Positions 1-8,611 of a stretch of 10,498 nt of DNA are shown here, piece after piece. The position numbers and the translations under genes were made by a program. The stretch covers positions 1 to 10,498 of the forward strand of contig JACMQP010000354.1 in assembly GCA_014376915.1 (NCBI GenBank), read 5' to 3'. Under the pieces are notes generated by a model. That model was given only the letters and a program-made list of their open reading frames with translations. It was not told the DNA's origin and ran no database searches. Every line of letters begins with the position of its first letter. Within the stretch, counting starts at the first letter, position 1. This stretch comes from Ramlibacter sp. Its GTDB lineage: Bacteria; Pseudomonadota; Gammaproteobacteria; Burkholderiales; Burkholderiaceae.

Positions 1-1968
1 CAGGATCGCGACCTTGCGGCCCCTGATCGATCCGTCGCCCGGCCTGGCCATCAGCGACAAGGTGGGCGACTTGGCCACTTCGGCCTTGGGCGGCTTGGGC
101 AACGCGCGTGGCATCGGCGCCGGCATGGTCTCCATGCCCAAGCCCTCGGCCACCTTTTTCGCCAGCTCGTCCGAGACGTTTCGCAGCGACGCCACCATGC
201 GTTCCCGGATCGCCGGCACCGTCAGCTTGCTCAGCTCGAAGCGGAAGGCGGCCGCGATGTGCGACTGCTCGACCGGCGTCTGGCTTTCGTAGAACAGCGT
301 GGCCTGGGTGTAGTGGTCGGCAAATTTCTCGGGCTTGGCGCGGACCTTGTCCTGGTCGCGGTCCTTGATCCGCAGAGCTGTCGAGACGAAGCCTTGCTGG
401 GCGCCGGCCTGAAACGGGCAGCCACCGCCCAGCGAGTTCGGTTCATAGGACACGCGGCCCCGGTGGATCGCCTGCCGGTGCATGCCGTCGCGCTGGTTGT
501 TGTGGACCGGAGCGATTGGCGCGTTGATCGGGATCTCGTGGAAATTCGGCCCGCCCAGCCGGCTGATCTGGGTGTCCACATAGGAGTGGATCCGGCCCGC
601 CAGCAACGGATCGTTGGAGAAGTCGATGCCCGGCACCACGTGGGCGGTGCAAAAGGCCACCTGCTCGGTCTCGGCGAAGAAGTTGTCGGGATTGCGATTG
701 AGCACCATGCGGCCCACCTTGCGCACCGGGATCAGTTCCTCGGGAATGATCTTGGTGGCGTCGAGGATGTCGAAAGTGAATTTCTCGGCTTGCTCCTCGG
801 TGAAGATCTGCACACCCAGTTCCCACTCCGGGAAGGCGCCCGATTCGATCCGCTCCCACAGGTCGCGCCGGTGGTAGTCCGGGTCGGCGCCGGAGATCTT
901 TACCGCCTCGTCCCAGACCAGCGAATGGGTGCCGTACTTCGGCTCCCAGTGGAACTTGACGAACACCGACTCGCCCGCGTCGTTGACGAAGCGGTAGCTG
1001 TGCACGCCGAAGCCCTGCATGGTGGCGAAGCTGCGCGGGATGGCGCGGTCCGACATCACCCACATCATCATGTGGGTCGATTCCGGCATCAGCGAGATGA
1101 AGTCCCAGAAAGTGTCGTGGGCGCTGGCGGCCTGCGGGATCGCGTTGTGCGGCTCAGCCTTGACCGCATGTACCAGGTCCGGGAATTTCATCGCGTCCTG
1201 AATGAAGAACACCGGCATGTTGTTGCCCACCAGGTCCCAGTTGCCCTCGTCGGTGTAGAACTTGACGGCGAAGCCGCGGACGTCGCGCGCCGTGTCCTTG
1301 GACCCGCGCTCGCCGGCGACGGTGGAGAAGCGCACGAACACCGGAGTGACCTTGCCCGCTTCCTTGAACGGCGCCGCTTTTGTGAGCTGCGTCAGCGGCT
1401 CATAGGCCTCGAAAAACCCATGCGCGCCCGAACCTCTGGCGTGGACGATCCGCTCCGGAATCCGCTCGTGGTCGAAATGGGTGATCTTCTCGCGCAGGAT
1501 GAAGTCTTCCAGCAGCGCCGGCCCCCGCACGCCGGCCTTCAGCGAATTCTGGTTGTCGGCGATGGCCACGCCCTGGTTGGTGGTGAGCACCTGGCCCGAC
1601 GAATCGACCCGAACGCGATCGAGCGTCTCGATCATGGCGTTGACGCCTTCGGCCGCAACGCTGCCGGTCTTGCCGGAGCCGTTGTCTTCCGACAGCGTGC
1701 TACCAGTCGGCAGCCGCGACACCGGTTCCGCGGTCTGGCCCACCGGCGGCGCCATGCCATTCCTGGCGCCGTGCTCGGCCGCCTTGTTGGCGTTGTAGGG
1801 GATGGCCGCGGACAGCTGCTGGGTCTGGGTCATCTTCTCGGCCAGCAGGTCTGCGGCCGGGCCGGGCCTGACCTTGGCGGGGTCGTCGGTGTTGCGGACC
1901 CCCGCTTTGGCAGGTGTCTTGCTTTTGGTCGGGTCGGAACCGGCGACCGGCTTGATGGATTTGGGCAT
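1..1968 (-). CDS. katE: Large-subunit monofunctional heme catalase (KatE/HPII type), C-terminus cut by window edge
   Basis: It breaks hydrogen peroxide down to water and oxygen using heme; cytosolic. The minus frame from ATG at 1968 is open for 656 codons to the window edge. An SD-like GGAAA lies 5 nt upstream of the ATG. Residues 1-110 are a Lys/Pro/Ala-rich N-terminal arm. The catalase core starts near 125. The active-site His176 lies in VHARG, and Asn249 in VGNN is the distal Asn. The heme-ligand Tyr463 lies in [10 protein letters not shown], with Arg459 four residues before it. The spacing of these residues matches E. coli HPII (His128, Asn201, Tyr415) with a constant offset of 48. The last residues seen, GRKVAIL, match the start of the flavodoxin/GATase-like C-terminal domain found only in large-subunit catalases, so roughly 150 residues are missing. 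The residue matching HPII His392 appears to be Cys440. The gene lies 108 bp downstream of the DUF1624 gene on the same strand and could have its own promoter in that gap, though I could not identify one. Confidence 0.96.
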   Translation of the reverse strand, partial: MPKSIKPVAGSDPTKSKTPAKAGVRNTDDPAKVRPGPAADLLAEKMTQTQQLSAAIPYNANKAAEHGARNGMAPPVGQTAEPVSRLPTGSTLSEDNGSGKTGSVAAEGVNAMIETLDRVRVDSSGQVLTTNQGVAIADNQNSLKAGVRGPALLEDFILREKITHFDHERIPERIVHARGSGAHGFFEAYEPLTQLTKAAPFKEAGKVTPVFVRFSTVAGERGSKDTARDVRGFAVKFYTDEGNWDLVGNNMPVFFIQDAMKFPDLVHAVKAEPHNAIPQAASAHDTFWDFISLMPESTHMMMWVMSDRAIPRSFATMQGFGVHSYRFVNDAGESVFVKFHWEPKYGTHSLVWDEAVKISGADPDYHRRDLWERIESGAFPEWELGVQIFTEEQAEKFTFDILDATKIIPEELIPVRKVGRMVLNRNPDNFFAETEQVAFCTAHVVPGIDFSNDPLLAGRIHSYVDTQISRLGGPNFHEIPINAPIAPVHNNQRDGMHRQAIHRGRVSYEPNSLGGGCPFQAGAQQGFVSTALRIKDRDQDKVRAKPEKFADHYTQATLFYESQTPVEQSHIAAAFRFELSKLTVPAIRERMVASLRNVSDELAKKVAEGLGMETMPAPMPRALPKPPKAEVAKSPTLSLMARPGDGSIRGRKVAIL

Positions 1969-2076
1969 TGTCGTTTCCGGGATGCGGCGGAATTGCCAGC
2001 CGCCAAGTTACGGCCCGCCGCGGTCAGTCTATGTAGGACGATTGCTCCAGCCTGCTAGGGCCGGGCATGACTGCAG

Positions 2077-2802
2077 CTATCGCAGCGACAGGAAGATTCC
2101 AAACAGGATCGGCTGGTGCAGCACGTACCAGGACAAGCTCCAGCGTCCCAGCCACAAGAGCGGGGCCGTGAAGGGGGGTAGTGGACGCATGAGCTGCTGG
2201 CGCCGATGGTCCGTCAGCCACTGCCCGGCCGCCATGCCCCACCACATCAAGCCCAGCCAGGGAATGAGCGGCACGTAGTCTTCGGTCTGCGGCTTGCGGC
2301 TGACCAGACCCAGCCAGTTCCAGGGCCTGGTGTTGAGGAAGTCGGCGCCCGGCCACGCGGCGTGCAATTCAATGGCGGCGAATTTCAGGCCCACCGCGAC
2401 CGCTCCTGCCAGCCACAGCCAGCGTCCCCAGCCGCTGCTGAAGCGCACGATGACCAGCATCAGCGCGATGCCGTGCAGGACGCCGAAGTAGATGAAGGTC
2501 CGGGGGAAAACGAAATACGAACCGGCCGTCACCAGCAGGGCGCAGCCCGCCACCTGGGCCCAGCGCGTCCAGAACCGCCGCGTGTCCTGCCGCTGCGCCA
2601 CCGCCACCGCCTGCCCCAGCCCGGCGCAGAACAGGAACAGGCTGACGATCGCCGTGCGCTGCCAGGTCCAGAACGGGTCGTCATGGAAGTCCTGCCGCAG
2701 GTAGCCGAAGTGGCTGAGGTCGAAGCAGAAGTGGAAGACCGTCATCCAGACGATGGCGATCCCGCGCAGGGCGTCGATGGTGTCGAAACGGCGAGCTTGC
2801 AT
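2077..2802 (-). CDS. DUF1624 / heparan-alpha-glucosaminide N-acetyltransferase-like membrane protein
   Basis: A 241-residue polytopic inner-membrane protein. The N-terminus carries the family signature: RFDTIDALRGIAIVWM at 5-20, followed by a membrane helix with FHFCFDL (His24, Asp28). Further hydrophobic segments lie near 50-70, 83-100, 105-120, 126-145, 178-195 and 212-240. Conserved-looking histidines are His110 (VLHGIAL) and His229 (VLHQPI). The family is named after the lysosomal enzyme that moves acetyl groups across a membrane, but the bacterial substrate is generally unknown, so function here is inferred only as a possible membrane acyltransferase. I chose ATG at 2802 because the signature begins right after it. 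An in-frame TTG at 2829 would add 9 residues, and neither start has a strong SD. The gene is divergent from the hydrolase gene at 2897 and is followed after 108 bp by the catalase gene on the same strand. Confidence 0.85.
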   Translation of the reverse strand: MQARRFDTIDALRGIAIVWMTVFHFCFDLSHFGYLRQDFHDDPFWTWQRTAIVSLFLFCAGLGQAVAVAQRQDTRRFWTRWAQVAGCALLVTAGSYFVFPRTFIYFGVLHGIALMLVIVRFSSGWGRWLWLAGAVAVGLKFAAIELHAAWPGADFLNTRPWNWLGLVSRKPQTEDYVPLIPWLGLMWWGMAAGQWLTDHRRQQLMRPLPPFTAPLLWLGRWSLSWYVLHQPILFGIFLSLR

Positions 2803-2863
2803 GCAGCCCAGTTTACTGATCGGTGTCAACGCGGATTGACGGCGCGGCCGGGCGCGGCTTCAA

Positions 2864-2881
2864 TTGTTGGCACACCAACAA
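2864..2881. repeat. 18-bp perfect inverted repeat in the divergent spacer
   Basis: TTGTTGG, four bases CACA, then CCAACAA form a perfect palindrome with 7-bp arms. It ends 3 bp before the SD (GGAG, 2885-2888) of the hydrolase gene. It could be an operator for a dimeric repressor or a small hairpin in the mRNA leader that affects ribosome access. No regulator gene is adjacent, so the role is open. Confidence 0.55.
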
Positions 2882-2896
2882 CGCGGAGCCGCCTCC

Positions 2897-3757
2897 ATGC
2901 CCTTCCATTTCCATTTTCCGTTCCCTTCTACCAGCGGGCTGCTGCGGGGCCTGCTGGCCGTTGCCACGCTGTGCAGCGCCGCCGCGGTCTTCGCCCAGGC
3001 CGGCAAGACCGAGATCCTCTGGCTGGGACAGTCCGCCACCCGCATCACCACCCCCGGCGGCAAGGTGATCATGATCGACCCCTGGCTCACTTCCAATCCG
3101 AAGACGCCGGCCAACTTCAAGGAGTTGTCGGCATTGGGCAAGGTCGACCTGATTTTGGTCACGCACGCCCACTTCGACCACTTCGCCGATGCGCCGGCGC
3201 TCGCCAAGCTGCACAACGTTCCGATGTACGGCCCTGCCGGCATGAACCAGACGGTGGCAACGCTGGGCATCCTGCCCGGCGAACTGGCGCCGCGCTTCGG
3301 CAAGGGCGGCACCATCATGCCGTTCGGCCCCGCGAGCGTGAAGATCACGGCCGTGCACGCCGAGCACTCCTCCGAACTGGCGTACAAGAACCCGGTCACC
3401 GGCAAGGACGAAGTGCATGTCGGCGGCGAGCCGGTCGGCTTCATCCTGGAGATGGAGAATGGCTTCAAGATCTGGCACATGGGCGATACAGGCGTGTTCG
3501 GCGACATGCGTCTGATCGGCGACATGTACCGGCCCGACCTGGTGCTGATCCCGATCGGCGGCCACTTCGTGATGAACCCGCGCGACGCCGCCATGGCCGT
3601 GCGCGACATGATCCGGCCGAAGTACGCGCTGCCGATCCACTACGGCACGACGCCGCAGCTGGCCGGCACACAAGCGGAATTCAAGGCAGCCCTGGGCAGC
3701 GCTGCCGGCACCCCGCAGATGCTGGTGGTGGACCCCGGCCAGAAAGTCGCCTTCTGA
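2897..3757 (+). CDS. Exported metallo-beta-lactamase-fold metal-dependent hydrolase (UPF0173/UlaG-like)
   Basis: A 286-residue protein with a metallo-beta-lactamase fold. Metal-binding residues are visible: THAHFDH at 89-95 (His90, His92, Asp94, His95), His154 and His157 in AVHAEHSS, Asp197 in HMGDTGVF and His248 in PIHYG. The block IPIGGHF at 218-224 is typical of the UPF0173 group. Residues 1-33 look like a signal peptide: an aromatic/His-rich start, Arg17, a hydrophobic stretch 18-32, and likely cleavage after AVFA33. The mature enzyme would then act in the periplasm. Cys26 is not in a proper lipobox, because the residue before it is Leu. ATG 2897 is chosen because GGAG sits 8 nt upstream and the signal peptide starts there; the in-frame TTG at 2864 would overlap the inverted repeat. 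The substrate is unknown. It is divergent from the DUF1624 gene, and no terminator is obvious after its stop. Confidence 0.9.
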   Translation: MPFHFHFPFPSTSGLLRGLLAVATLCSAAAVFAQAGKTEILWLGQSATRITTPGGKVIMIDPWLTSNPKTPANFKELSALGKVDLILVTHAHFDHFADAPALAKLHNVPMYGPAGMNQTVATLGILPGELAPRFGKGGTIMPFGPASVKITAVHAEHSSELAYKNPVTGKDEVHVGGEPVGFILEMENGFKIWHMGDTGVFGDMRLIGDMYRPDLVLIPIGGHFVMNPRDAAMAVRDMIRPKYALPIHYGTTPQLAGTQAEFKAALGSAAGTPQMLVVDPGQKVAF

Positions 3758-4034
3758 TGCCGGACCGGCCGAGCGGCGAAGCTGGCCCGGGCGCGGACAT
3801 CGTCGATGGTGACCGACGTGTTCCTGGCCCAGGGCATGGAGGTGGCGGCCGGCGTGAAGCGGCAGGCGATCGGGCTGCCCCAGGGCCGCGACAATGGAGC
3901 CGCGCCAGGGGTGAGCGCTTTGCGCTTTGGTCGCGCCGCCCGGCCGCTAGCTGACCCGAATCAAGCCCGCGTCAGATTCCGCTTGCGCCGGCCCGCCGGC
4001 CCCGGTGAAATGGCTGGAATTACCGGAATCTCAC
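3758..4034. other. 277-bp spacer without a supported gene
   Basis: Short open frames exist on both strands (plus from 3806, minus from 3894), but each runs into a neighbouring real gene in a wrong frame and neither resembles a family I know. No clear terminator hairpin with a T-run follows the hydrolase stop. The final bases hold the SD for the stress-protein gene (GGAA, 4025-4028). The region may be plain spacer or the decayed remnant of a gene. Confidence 0.5.
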
Positions 4035-4487
4035 ATGAAAATTCTTTTGCCCGTCGATGGTTCCGAACTTTCCCTGCACGAGGTCCGGTTCGCCCTGCGG
4101 CTCGTCAGCGAAGGGCTGCGGGCCAGCTTTCTGCTGGTCAATGTTCAGGAACCGGCCAGCCTGTATGAAATGGTGCAGGCGCCGGACCTGGCGATCCTGG
4201 CCAGCGTGAGTCAGGGCGCGGGCGAACACGCCCTGCAGCCGGCGCTCGCGCTGTTGCGCGACGCCGGAATCAGCTACGAAACCGCGGTGGTGACCGGCGA
4301 CCCGGCCCATGCCGTGGTCGACCTGATCGAGGAGCACGGCTGCGACATGGTGATCATGGGAAACCGGGGCACCGGCGCCCTGCTCAGCGCGTTGCAGGGC
4401 TCGGTGACGCAATCGCTGCTGCACGATTCTCCGGTGCCGGTGCTGCTGGTCAAGCCGCCACCGGCGGCTGAGTCCTTGATGGACTAA
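4035..4487 (+). CDS. Universal stress protein, UspA family, ATP-binding type
   Basis: A 150-residue single-domain cytosolic Usp, the usual length for the family. It opens with KILLPVDGS (residues 2-10), the first beta strand with the nucleotide-contacting Asp8. Near the end it has the full ATP-binding pattern G-x2-G-x9-G-S: Gly109, Gly112, Gly122 and Ser123 in the block [17 protein letters not shown]. This places it in the ATP-binding MJ0577-like group rather than the group that lacks the motif. Such proteins bind nucleotide as dimers and help survival under stress; the specific partner is unknown. ATG 4035 is preferred over the in-frame GTG at 4005 because GGAA lies 6 nt upstream and the fold begins at residue 2. 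The TAA stop overlaps the TAG stop of convergent purL, so no spacer is left for a separate terminator. Confidence 0.93.
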   Translation: MKILLPVDGSELSLHEVRFALRLVSEGLRASFLLVNVQEPASLYEMVQAPDLAILASVSQGAGEHALQPALALLRDAGISYETAVVTGDPAHAVVDLIEEHGCDMVIMGNRGTGALLSALQGSVTQSLLHDSPVPVLLVKPPPAAESLMD

Positions 4488-7400
4488 CCCACCCACCTGC
4501 GCGCGTTGCGCCAGATCTGCATCCACGGGCTGAAAGCGCTGCTGTCGCCGGGCGTCCACGACATCTGGATGTTGCGGAACACCCGCTCCGGGTGCGGCAT
4601 CATGGCCGTGAAGCGGCCGTCGGCGGTGGTGACGGCGGTGAGGCCGCCGGCACTGCCGTTCGGGTTCAACGGATAGGTATCTGCCGGCTGGCCGTGGTGG
4701 TCGGTGAAGCGCATCGCCGCCAGCACCTTGCCCTGATCGCCGCGGTGTGCGAAGTTGGCATAGCCCTCGCCGTGGGCCACCGCGATCGGCAGCCGCATGC
4801 CGGCCATGCCGGCGAAAAACAGGCTGGGTGACTGAAGCACCTCGACCTGCGACAGCCGCGCCTCGTAACGCTCGCTGTGGTTGGTTGTGAAGCGCGGCCA
4901 GGCGTCGGCCCCGGGAATGATGTCGGCCAGCTCCGCCAGCATCTGACAGCCGTTGCAGACACCCAGCATGAAGCTGTCGTCGCGGTTGAAGAAGGCCTGG
5001 AACTGCTCCGCCAGCCGGCGGTTGAACACGATGCTGCGGGCCCAGCCGATGCCGGCGCCCAGCGTGTCGCCGTAGCTGAAGCCGCCGCACGCGACCGCGC
5101 CCTGGAAAGCGGCCAGGGCGACGCGGCCGGCCTGCAGGTCGGTCATGTGCACGTCGACGGCCTCGAAGCCGGCCTCGGTGAAGGCATAGGCCATCTCGAC
5201 ATGCGAGTTGACGCCTTGCTCGCGCAGGATCGCGACTTTGGGGCGGGTGAGGTTGAGTGACGGCGCAGAAGCGCCACCCCAACCCTCCCCCGAAAGCGGA
5301 GTGAGCGAAGAAGGGAGGAAGACGTGGAGGCCGGGGTCGGCGGGGTCGCCGGCGGCGGCGTGTTCGGTGTCGGCGCCGGCGGGGTTGTCGCGCAGGCGGC
5401 AGATCTTCCAGCTGACACTGTCCCAGACCTGGTGCAGGTCCTGCAGTTTGGCGCTGAACACCGCCCTGGTGTCGCGCCACACCTGCAGCTCGCCCTTACC
5501 GGCGGCGATGGTCGACGACAGCGGTCGGGTCTTGCCGACGAAGTGGCTGTGCTTGCTGAGGCCATGTTCGCGCAGGGTCTGCATCACGGCATTGCGGCCG
5601 GCGGTCCGGACCTGTAGCAGCACGCCCAGTTCCTCGTTGAACAGCGCCTTCAACGTCAGTTCGTCGCGGCGTGGACCGACCTGCGCCGCCCAGTTCTTGG
5701 CATCGCCGAAGTCGGCGCGGCTGTCGGAGATGCCGTCGCCTTCCGTGATCAGCAGGTCCACGTTCAGCGCCACGCCGACGCTGCCGGCGAAAGCCATCTC
5801 GCAGGCGGCCGCGAACAGGCCACCGTCGCTGCGGTCGTGGTACGCGAGCAGCTGGCCGGCGCTGCGCAATGCGTTGACCGCAGCGACCAGGTTCACCAGG
5901 TCCTTGGGGTCGTCCAGGTCCGGTACGCTGTCGCCGACCTGCTGCAGCACCTGCGCCAGGATGCTGCCGCCCATGCGGCTCCTGCCCTTGCCCAGGTCGA
6001 TGAGCACCAGGGTGGTGTCGTCTTCCTGCGCATCGAGCTGGGGCGTCAGCGTGCCGCGCACGTCGGCCAGCGTGGCGAAGGCGCTCACGATCAGGCTGAC
6101 CGGCGAAGTGACCTTCTTCTTTTCGCTGCCTTCATTCCATTGGGTGCGCATCGACAGGCTGTCCTTGCCGACGGGGATCGAGATGCCCAGCGCAGGACAC
6201 AGCTCCATGCCGACGGCGCGAACGGTTTCGTAGAGCGCCGCGTCCTCACCCGGCTCGCCGCAAGCGGCCATCCAGTTGGCCGACAGCTTGACCCGCGCCA
6301 GCTCGATCGGCGCCGCCAGCAGGTTGGTGATGGCCTCTGCCACCGCCATCCGGCCAGAGGCCGGCGCGTCGATGGCGGCAAGAGGCGTGCGCTCGCCCAT
6401 GCTCATCGCCTCGCCTGCGAAGCCCTGGTAGTCGGCCAGGGTCACAGCGCAGTCGGCCACCGGAACCTGCCACGGACCGACCATCTGGTCGCGGTGCGTC
6501 ATGCCGCCGACGGTGCGGTCGCCGATGGTGATCAGGAAGCGCTTGGAAGCGACGGTCGGATGGGCCAGCACCTGGATCGCCGCCTCGTGCAGCGCGACGC
6601 CGGTGAGGTCGACCGGCTTGAACCCGCGCCGCACGGTCTGCGCATCGCGGTGCATCTTGGGCGGGTTGCCGAGCAGCACGTTCATCGGCATGTCGACCGG
6701 AGCCGGCACCCCTTCCCCGGAAACCACGAGTCGCCGCTGCTCGGTCGCCACCCCGACCACCGAGAACGGGCAGCGCTCGCGCTCGCAGAAAGCGCGGAAC
6801 TGCGCCAGCGATTCCGGCGCGATCGCCAGCACGTAGCGCTCCTGGCTTTCGTTGCACCAGATTTCCCTGGGCGCCATGCCGGATTCGAGCACCGGCACCT
6901 TGCCCAGTTCGAAGTGCGCGCCGCGGCCCGCATCGTTGGTGAGTTCAGGGAAGGCGTTGGACAGGCCGCCGGCGCCGACGTCGTGAATCGCCAGGATCGG
7001 ATTGGCCTCGCCCTGCGCAAAGCACTGGTTGATGACTTCCTGCGCGCGCCGCTCGATCTCCGGGTTGCCGCGCTGCACCGAATCGAAGTCCAGTTCCACC
7101 GCGTTGGCGCCGGTTGCCATCGAGCTGGCGGCGCTGCCGCCCATGCCGATGCGCATGCCCGGCCCACCCAGCTGGATCAGCAGGCTGCCGGCCGGGAACT
7201 CGATCTTCTTGGTCTGCTCCGCCGCGATGCTGCCGAGCCCGCCGGCGATCATGATCGGCTTGTGGTAACCGCGGGCGACGCTGTCGACGCTTGATTCGAC
7301 GTGTTGCTCGTACTCGCGAAAGTAGCCCAGCAGATTCGGCCGGCCGAATTCGTTGTTGAACGCGGCCCCGCCGAGCGGGCCCTCCACCATGATCTGCAGC

Positions 7401-8509
7401 GGGCTGGCGATGTGGCCGGGCTTGCCGCCGGTCTCGTCCGACCAGCCGCCCCACAGTTTCGACACTGTGAAACCGGTCAGGCCCGCCTTGGGTCGGGAGC
7501 CGCGGCCGGTCGCGCCTTCGTCGCGGATTTCACCGCCGGCGCCGGTCGAAGCGCCGGGGAACGGCGAGATCGCCGTCGGGTGATTGTGGGTCTCTACCTT
7601 CATCAGCACGTGGTGCAGCGCCGTCGCCTTGCGGTAACTGGTGGGGCCGCCGTCGGTGGAGCTGGCCGTGAAGCGCTCGATCTCACCGCCTTCCATCACC
7701 GAAGCGTTGTCCGAATAGGCGATGACGGTGTGCTGCGGCGCGAGCTGGTGCGTGTTGCGGATCATCGCGAACATGCTCTTGTCCTGCGGGACGCCGTCGA
7801 TGGTGAAACTGGCGTTGAAGATCTTGTGCCGGCAATGCTCGCTGTTGGCCTGCGCGAACATCATCAGCTCGACGTCCGTCGGGTTGCGGCCCAGCTCGCG
7901 GAAGGCCTTCAGCAGGTAGTCGATCTCGTCGTCGGCCAGCGCCAGCCCGAATTGCGTGTTCGCCGTCTCCAGCGCCGCGCGACCGCCGGCCAGCAAGTCA
8001 ACCTGCTGCATCGGCGCCGGCTGCAGTTCCGTGAAGAGCTCCCGGGCCTGCTCGCGCGAGAACATGACGCTCTCGGTCATGCGGTCGTGCAGCAGAACCG
8101 CGACCGCCTGCTGCTGCTGCGGACTCAACTCGCCTCTGGACAACAGGCCCGACTTCAGGGTGAGCCGGTACTCGGTGATGCGCTCCACCCGCGTCAGGTA
8201 GATGCCGCAGTTGTGCGCGATGTCGGTGGCCTTGGAGGCCCAGGGCGAAATGGTGCCGAACCGCGGTGTGACGACGATCAGCGTCGCGCCGGCAGCAGCG
8301 GCGGCGGCGGGCTCGCCATAGGCCAGCAACGCGGCCAGCCTCTCCTTCTCGTCGACGCCGGGGCGCTGCTGGGTCGCCACCATGTGCACGAAGCGCGCGC
8401 TCAGGCCGGTGATGCGGTCGGTGATCGCGGCCAGGCGGGGCAGCAGTTGCTGGACGCGGAACTCGCCGAGGGCATTGCCGCCCTCGAACTCGGTGATGTG
8501 CAGGGTCAC
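4484..8509 (-). CDS. purL: Phosphoribosylformylglycinamidine synthase, large single-chain form (FGAM synthase)
   Basis: It catalyses the fourth step of purine synthesis: FGAR plus glutamine and ATP gives FGAM. The protein has 1341 residues, a little longer than E. coli PurL (1295). The order is an N-terminal PurS-like domain (about 1-150), a linker domain, two AIRS-type synthetase halves, and a C-terminal class I glutaminase. Visible signatures include [19 protein letters not shown] at 84-102, [17 protein letters not shown] at 305-321, VGKDSLSM and SDGGLFAA. The glutaminase has the nucleophile Cys1185 in GVCNGCQM plus His1306 and Glu1308 in PHPE. The start is GTG at 8509 with AGG 7 nt upstream, and the N-terminus [13 protein letters not shown] fits the family. 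A REP-like palindrome lies in frame at about residues 1065-1083, between the synthetase and glutaminase parts. The frame is intact and the catalytic residues are present, so the enzyme should work. Confidence 0.98.
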   Translation of the reverse strand: MTLHITEFEGGNALGEFRVQQLLPRLAAITDRITGLSARFVHMVATQQRPGVDEKERLAALLAYGEPAAAAAAGATLIVVTPRFGTISPWASKATDIAHNCGIYLTRVERITEYRLTLKSGLLSRGELSPQQQQAVAVLLHDRMTESVMFSREQARELFTELQPAPMQQVDLLAGGRAALETANTQFGLALADDEIDYLLKAFRELGRNPTDVELMMFAQANSEHCRHKIFNASFTIDGVPQDKSMFAMIRNTHQLAPQHTVIAYSDNASVMEGGEIERFTASSTDGGPTSYRKATALHHVLMKVETHNHPTAISPFPGASTGAGGEIRDEGATGRGSRPKAGLTGFTVSKLWGGWSDETGGKPGHIASPLQIMVEGPLGGAAFNNEFGRPNLLGYFREYEQHVESSVDSVARGYHKPIMIAGGLGSIAAEQTKKIEFPAGSLLIQLGGPGMRIGMGGSAASSMATGANAVELDFDSVQRGNPEIERRAQEVINQCFAQGEANPILAIHDVGAGGLSNAFPELTNDAGRGAHFELGKVPVLESGMAPREIWCNESQERYVLAIAPESLAQFRAFCERERCPFSVVGVATEQRRLVVSGEGVPAPVDMPMNVLLGNPPKMHRDAQTVRRGFKPVDLTGVALHEAAIQVLAHPTVASKRFLITIGDRTVGGMTHRDQMVGPWQVPVADCAVTLADYQGFAGEAMSMGERTPLAAIDAPASGRMAVAEAITNLLAAPIELARVKLSANWMAACGEPGEDAALYETVRAVGMELCPALGISIPVGKDSLSMRTQWNEGSEKKKVTSPVSLIVSAFATLADVRGTLTPQLDAQEDDTTLVLIDLGKGRSRMGGSILAQVLQQVGDSVPDLDDPKDLVNLVAAVNALRSAGQLLAYHDRSDGGLFAAACEMAFAGSVGVALNVDLLITEGDGISDSRADFGDAKNWAAQVGPRRDELTLKALFNEELGVLLQVRTAGRNAVMQTLREHGLSKHSHFVGKTRPLSSTIAAGKGELQVWRDTRAVFSAKLQDLHQVWDSVSWKICRLRDNPAGADTEHAAAGDPADPGLHVFLPSSLTPLSGEGWGGASAPSLNLTRPKVAILREQGVNSHVEMAYAFTEAGFEAVDVHMTDLQAGRVALAAFQGAVACGGFSYGDTLGAGIGWARSIVFNRRLAEQFQAFFNRDDSFMLGVCNGCQMLAELADIIPGADAWPRFTTNHSERYEARLSQVEVLQSPSLFFAGMAGMRLPIAVAHGEGYANFAHRGDQGKVLAAMRFTDHHGQPADTYPLNPNGSAGGLTAVTTADGRFTAMMPHPERVFRNIQMSWTPGDSSAFSPWMQIWRNARRWVG
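5261..5318 (-). repeat. REP-like palindromic element read in frame inside purL
   Basis: Two nested inverted repeats sit side by side. GGCGC/GCGCC (5262-5266 and 5271-5275) has a 4-nt loop. CCTCCC/GGGAGG (5284-5289 and 5313-5318) flanks a 23-nt centre. The layout and the C-run/G-run wording resemble the short palindromic repeats often found between genes in Burkholderiales and Xanthomonadales. In purL it encodes about residues 1065-1083, a low-complexity Ser/Gly/Pro-rich peptide (core [17 protein letters not shown]) just before the conserved [11 protein letters not shown] that opens the glutaminase. Identity as a repeat family is inferred from its look; only one copy is in this window. Confidence 0.55.
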
Positions 8510-8543
8510 TGTGTAGCCTGGTGGGTCTGGGACGTGGGGAGCG

Positions 8544-8566
8544 GCGGGCCGCTGACTGGGGCCCGC
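8544..8566 (-). other. Hairpin in the purL leader
   Basis: GCGGGCC (8544-8550) and GGCCCGC (8560-8566) form a 7-bp GC-only stem with a 9-nt loop, between the putative -10 box and the GTG start of purL. There is no T-run after it in the purL direction, so it is not a standard intrinsic terminator for the kinase gene. A role in mRNA stability or attenuation is only a guess. Confidence 0.35.
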
Positions 8567-8580
8567 TCGATCAAGCCCGC

Positions 8581-8586
8581 ATTTTA
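8581..8586 (-). promoter_or_regulatory. Putative -10 box of the purL promoter
   Basis: On the minus strand this reads TAAAAT, one mismatch from TATAAT, in an otherwise GC-rich spacer. It lies about 70 nt before the GTG start of purL. No good -35 box is found 16-18 nt upstream (the site reads GGGGCG). It would let purL be transcribed separately from the kinase gene that precedes it. Confidence 0.4.
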
Positions 8587-8611
8587 ACGGCCGGCGCGGA
8601 CGCCGCCCCTG

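Noticed and set aside
1985..2003. GGCGG/CCGCC hairpin upstream of the catalase start
   Set aside because: Only 5-bp arms in GC-rich DNA with no T-run; not enough to call a terminator or operator.
259..2058. 599-codon plus-strand open frame
   Set aside because: It lies antisense to the catalase gene, whose minus frame matches KatE throughout with active-site residues. The plus frame is rich in Arg/His/Val/Gly typical of a GC-rich shadow and matches no family.
2824..2841. TTGACA (minus, 2829-2824) and TTGACG (plus, 2836-2841) as -35 boxes
   Set aside because: Both resemble -35 boxes, but neither has a good -10 box at 16-18 nt: on the minus strand it would fall on the start codon, and on the plus strand the best match is only TCAATT.
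2206..3954. 582-codon plus-strand frame
   Set aside because: It crosses the DUF1624 gene in antisense and the hydrolase gene in a wrong frame; the real hydrolase frame starts at 2897.
4020..5480. 486-codon minus-strand frame overlapping the 3' end of purL
   Set aside because: It is an alternative frame of purL and the antisense of the stress gene, with Arg/Pro/Gln-rich low-complexity sequence.
5837..7294. 485-codon plus-strand frame, and a similar one at 7301-8587
   Set aside because: Both are antisense to purL, whose own frame is fully conserved; composition is that of GC-rich shadows.
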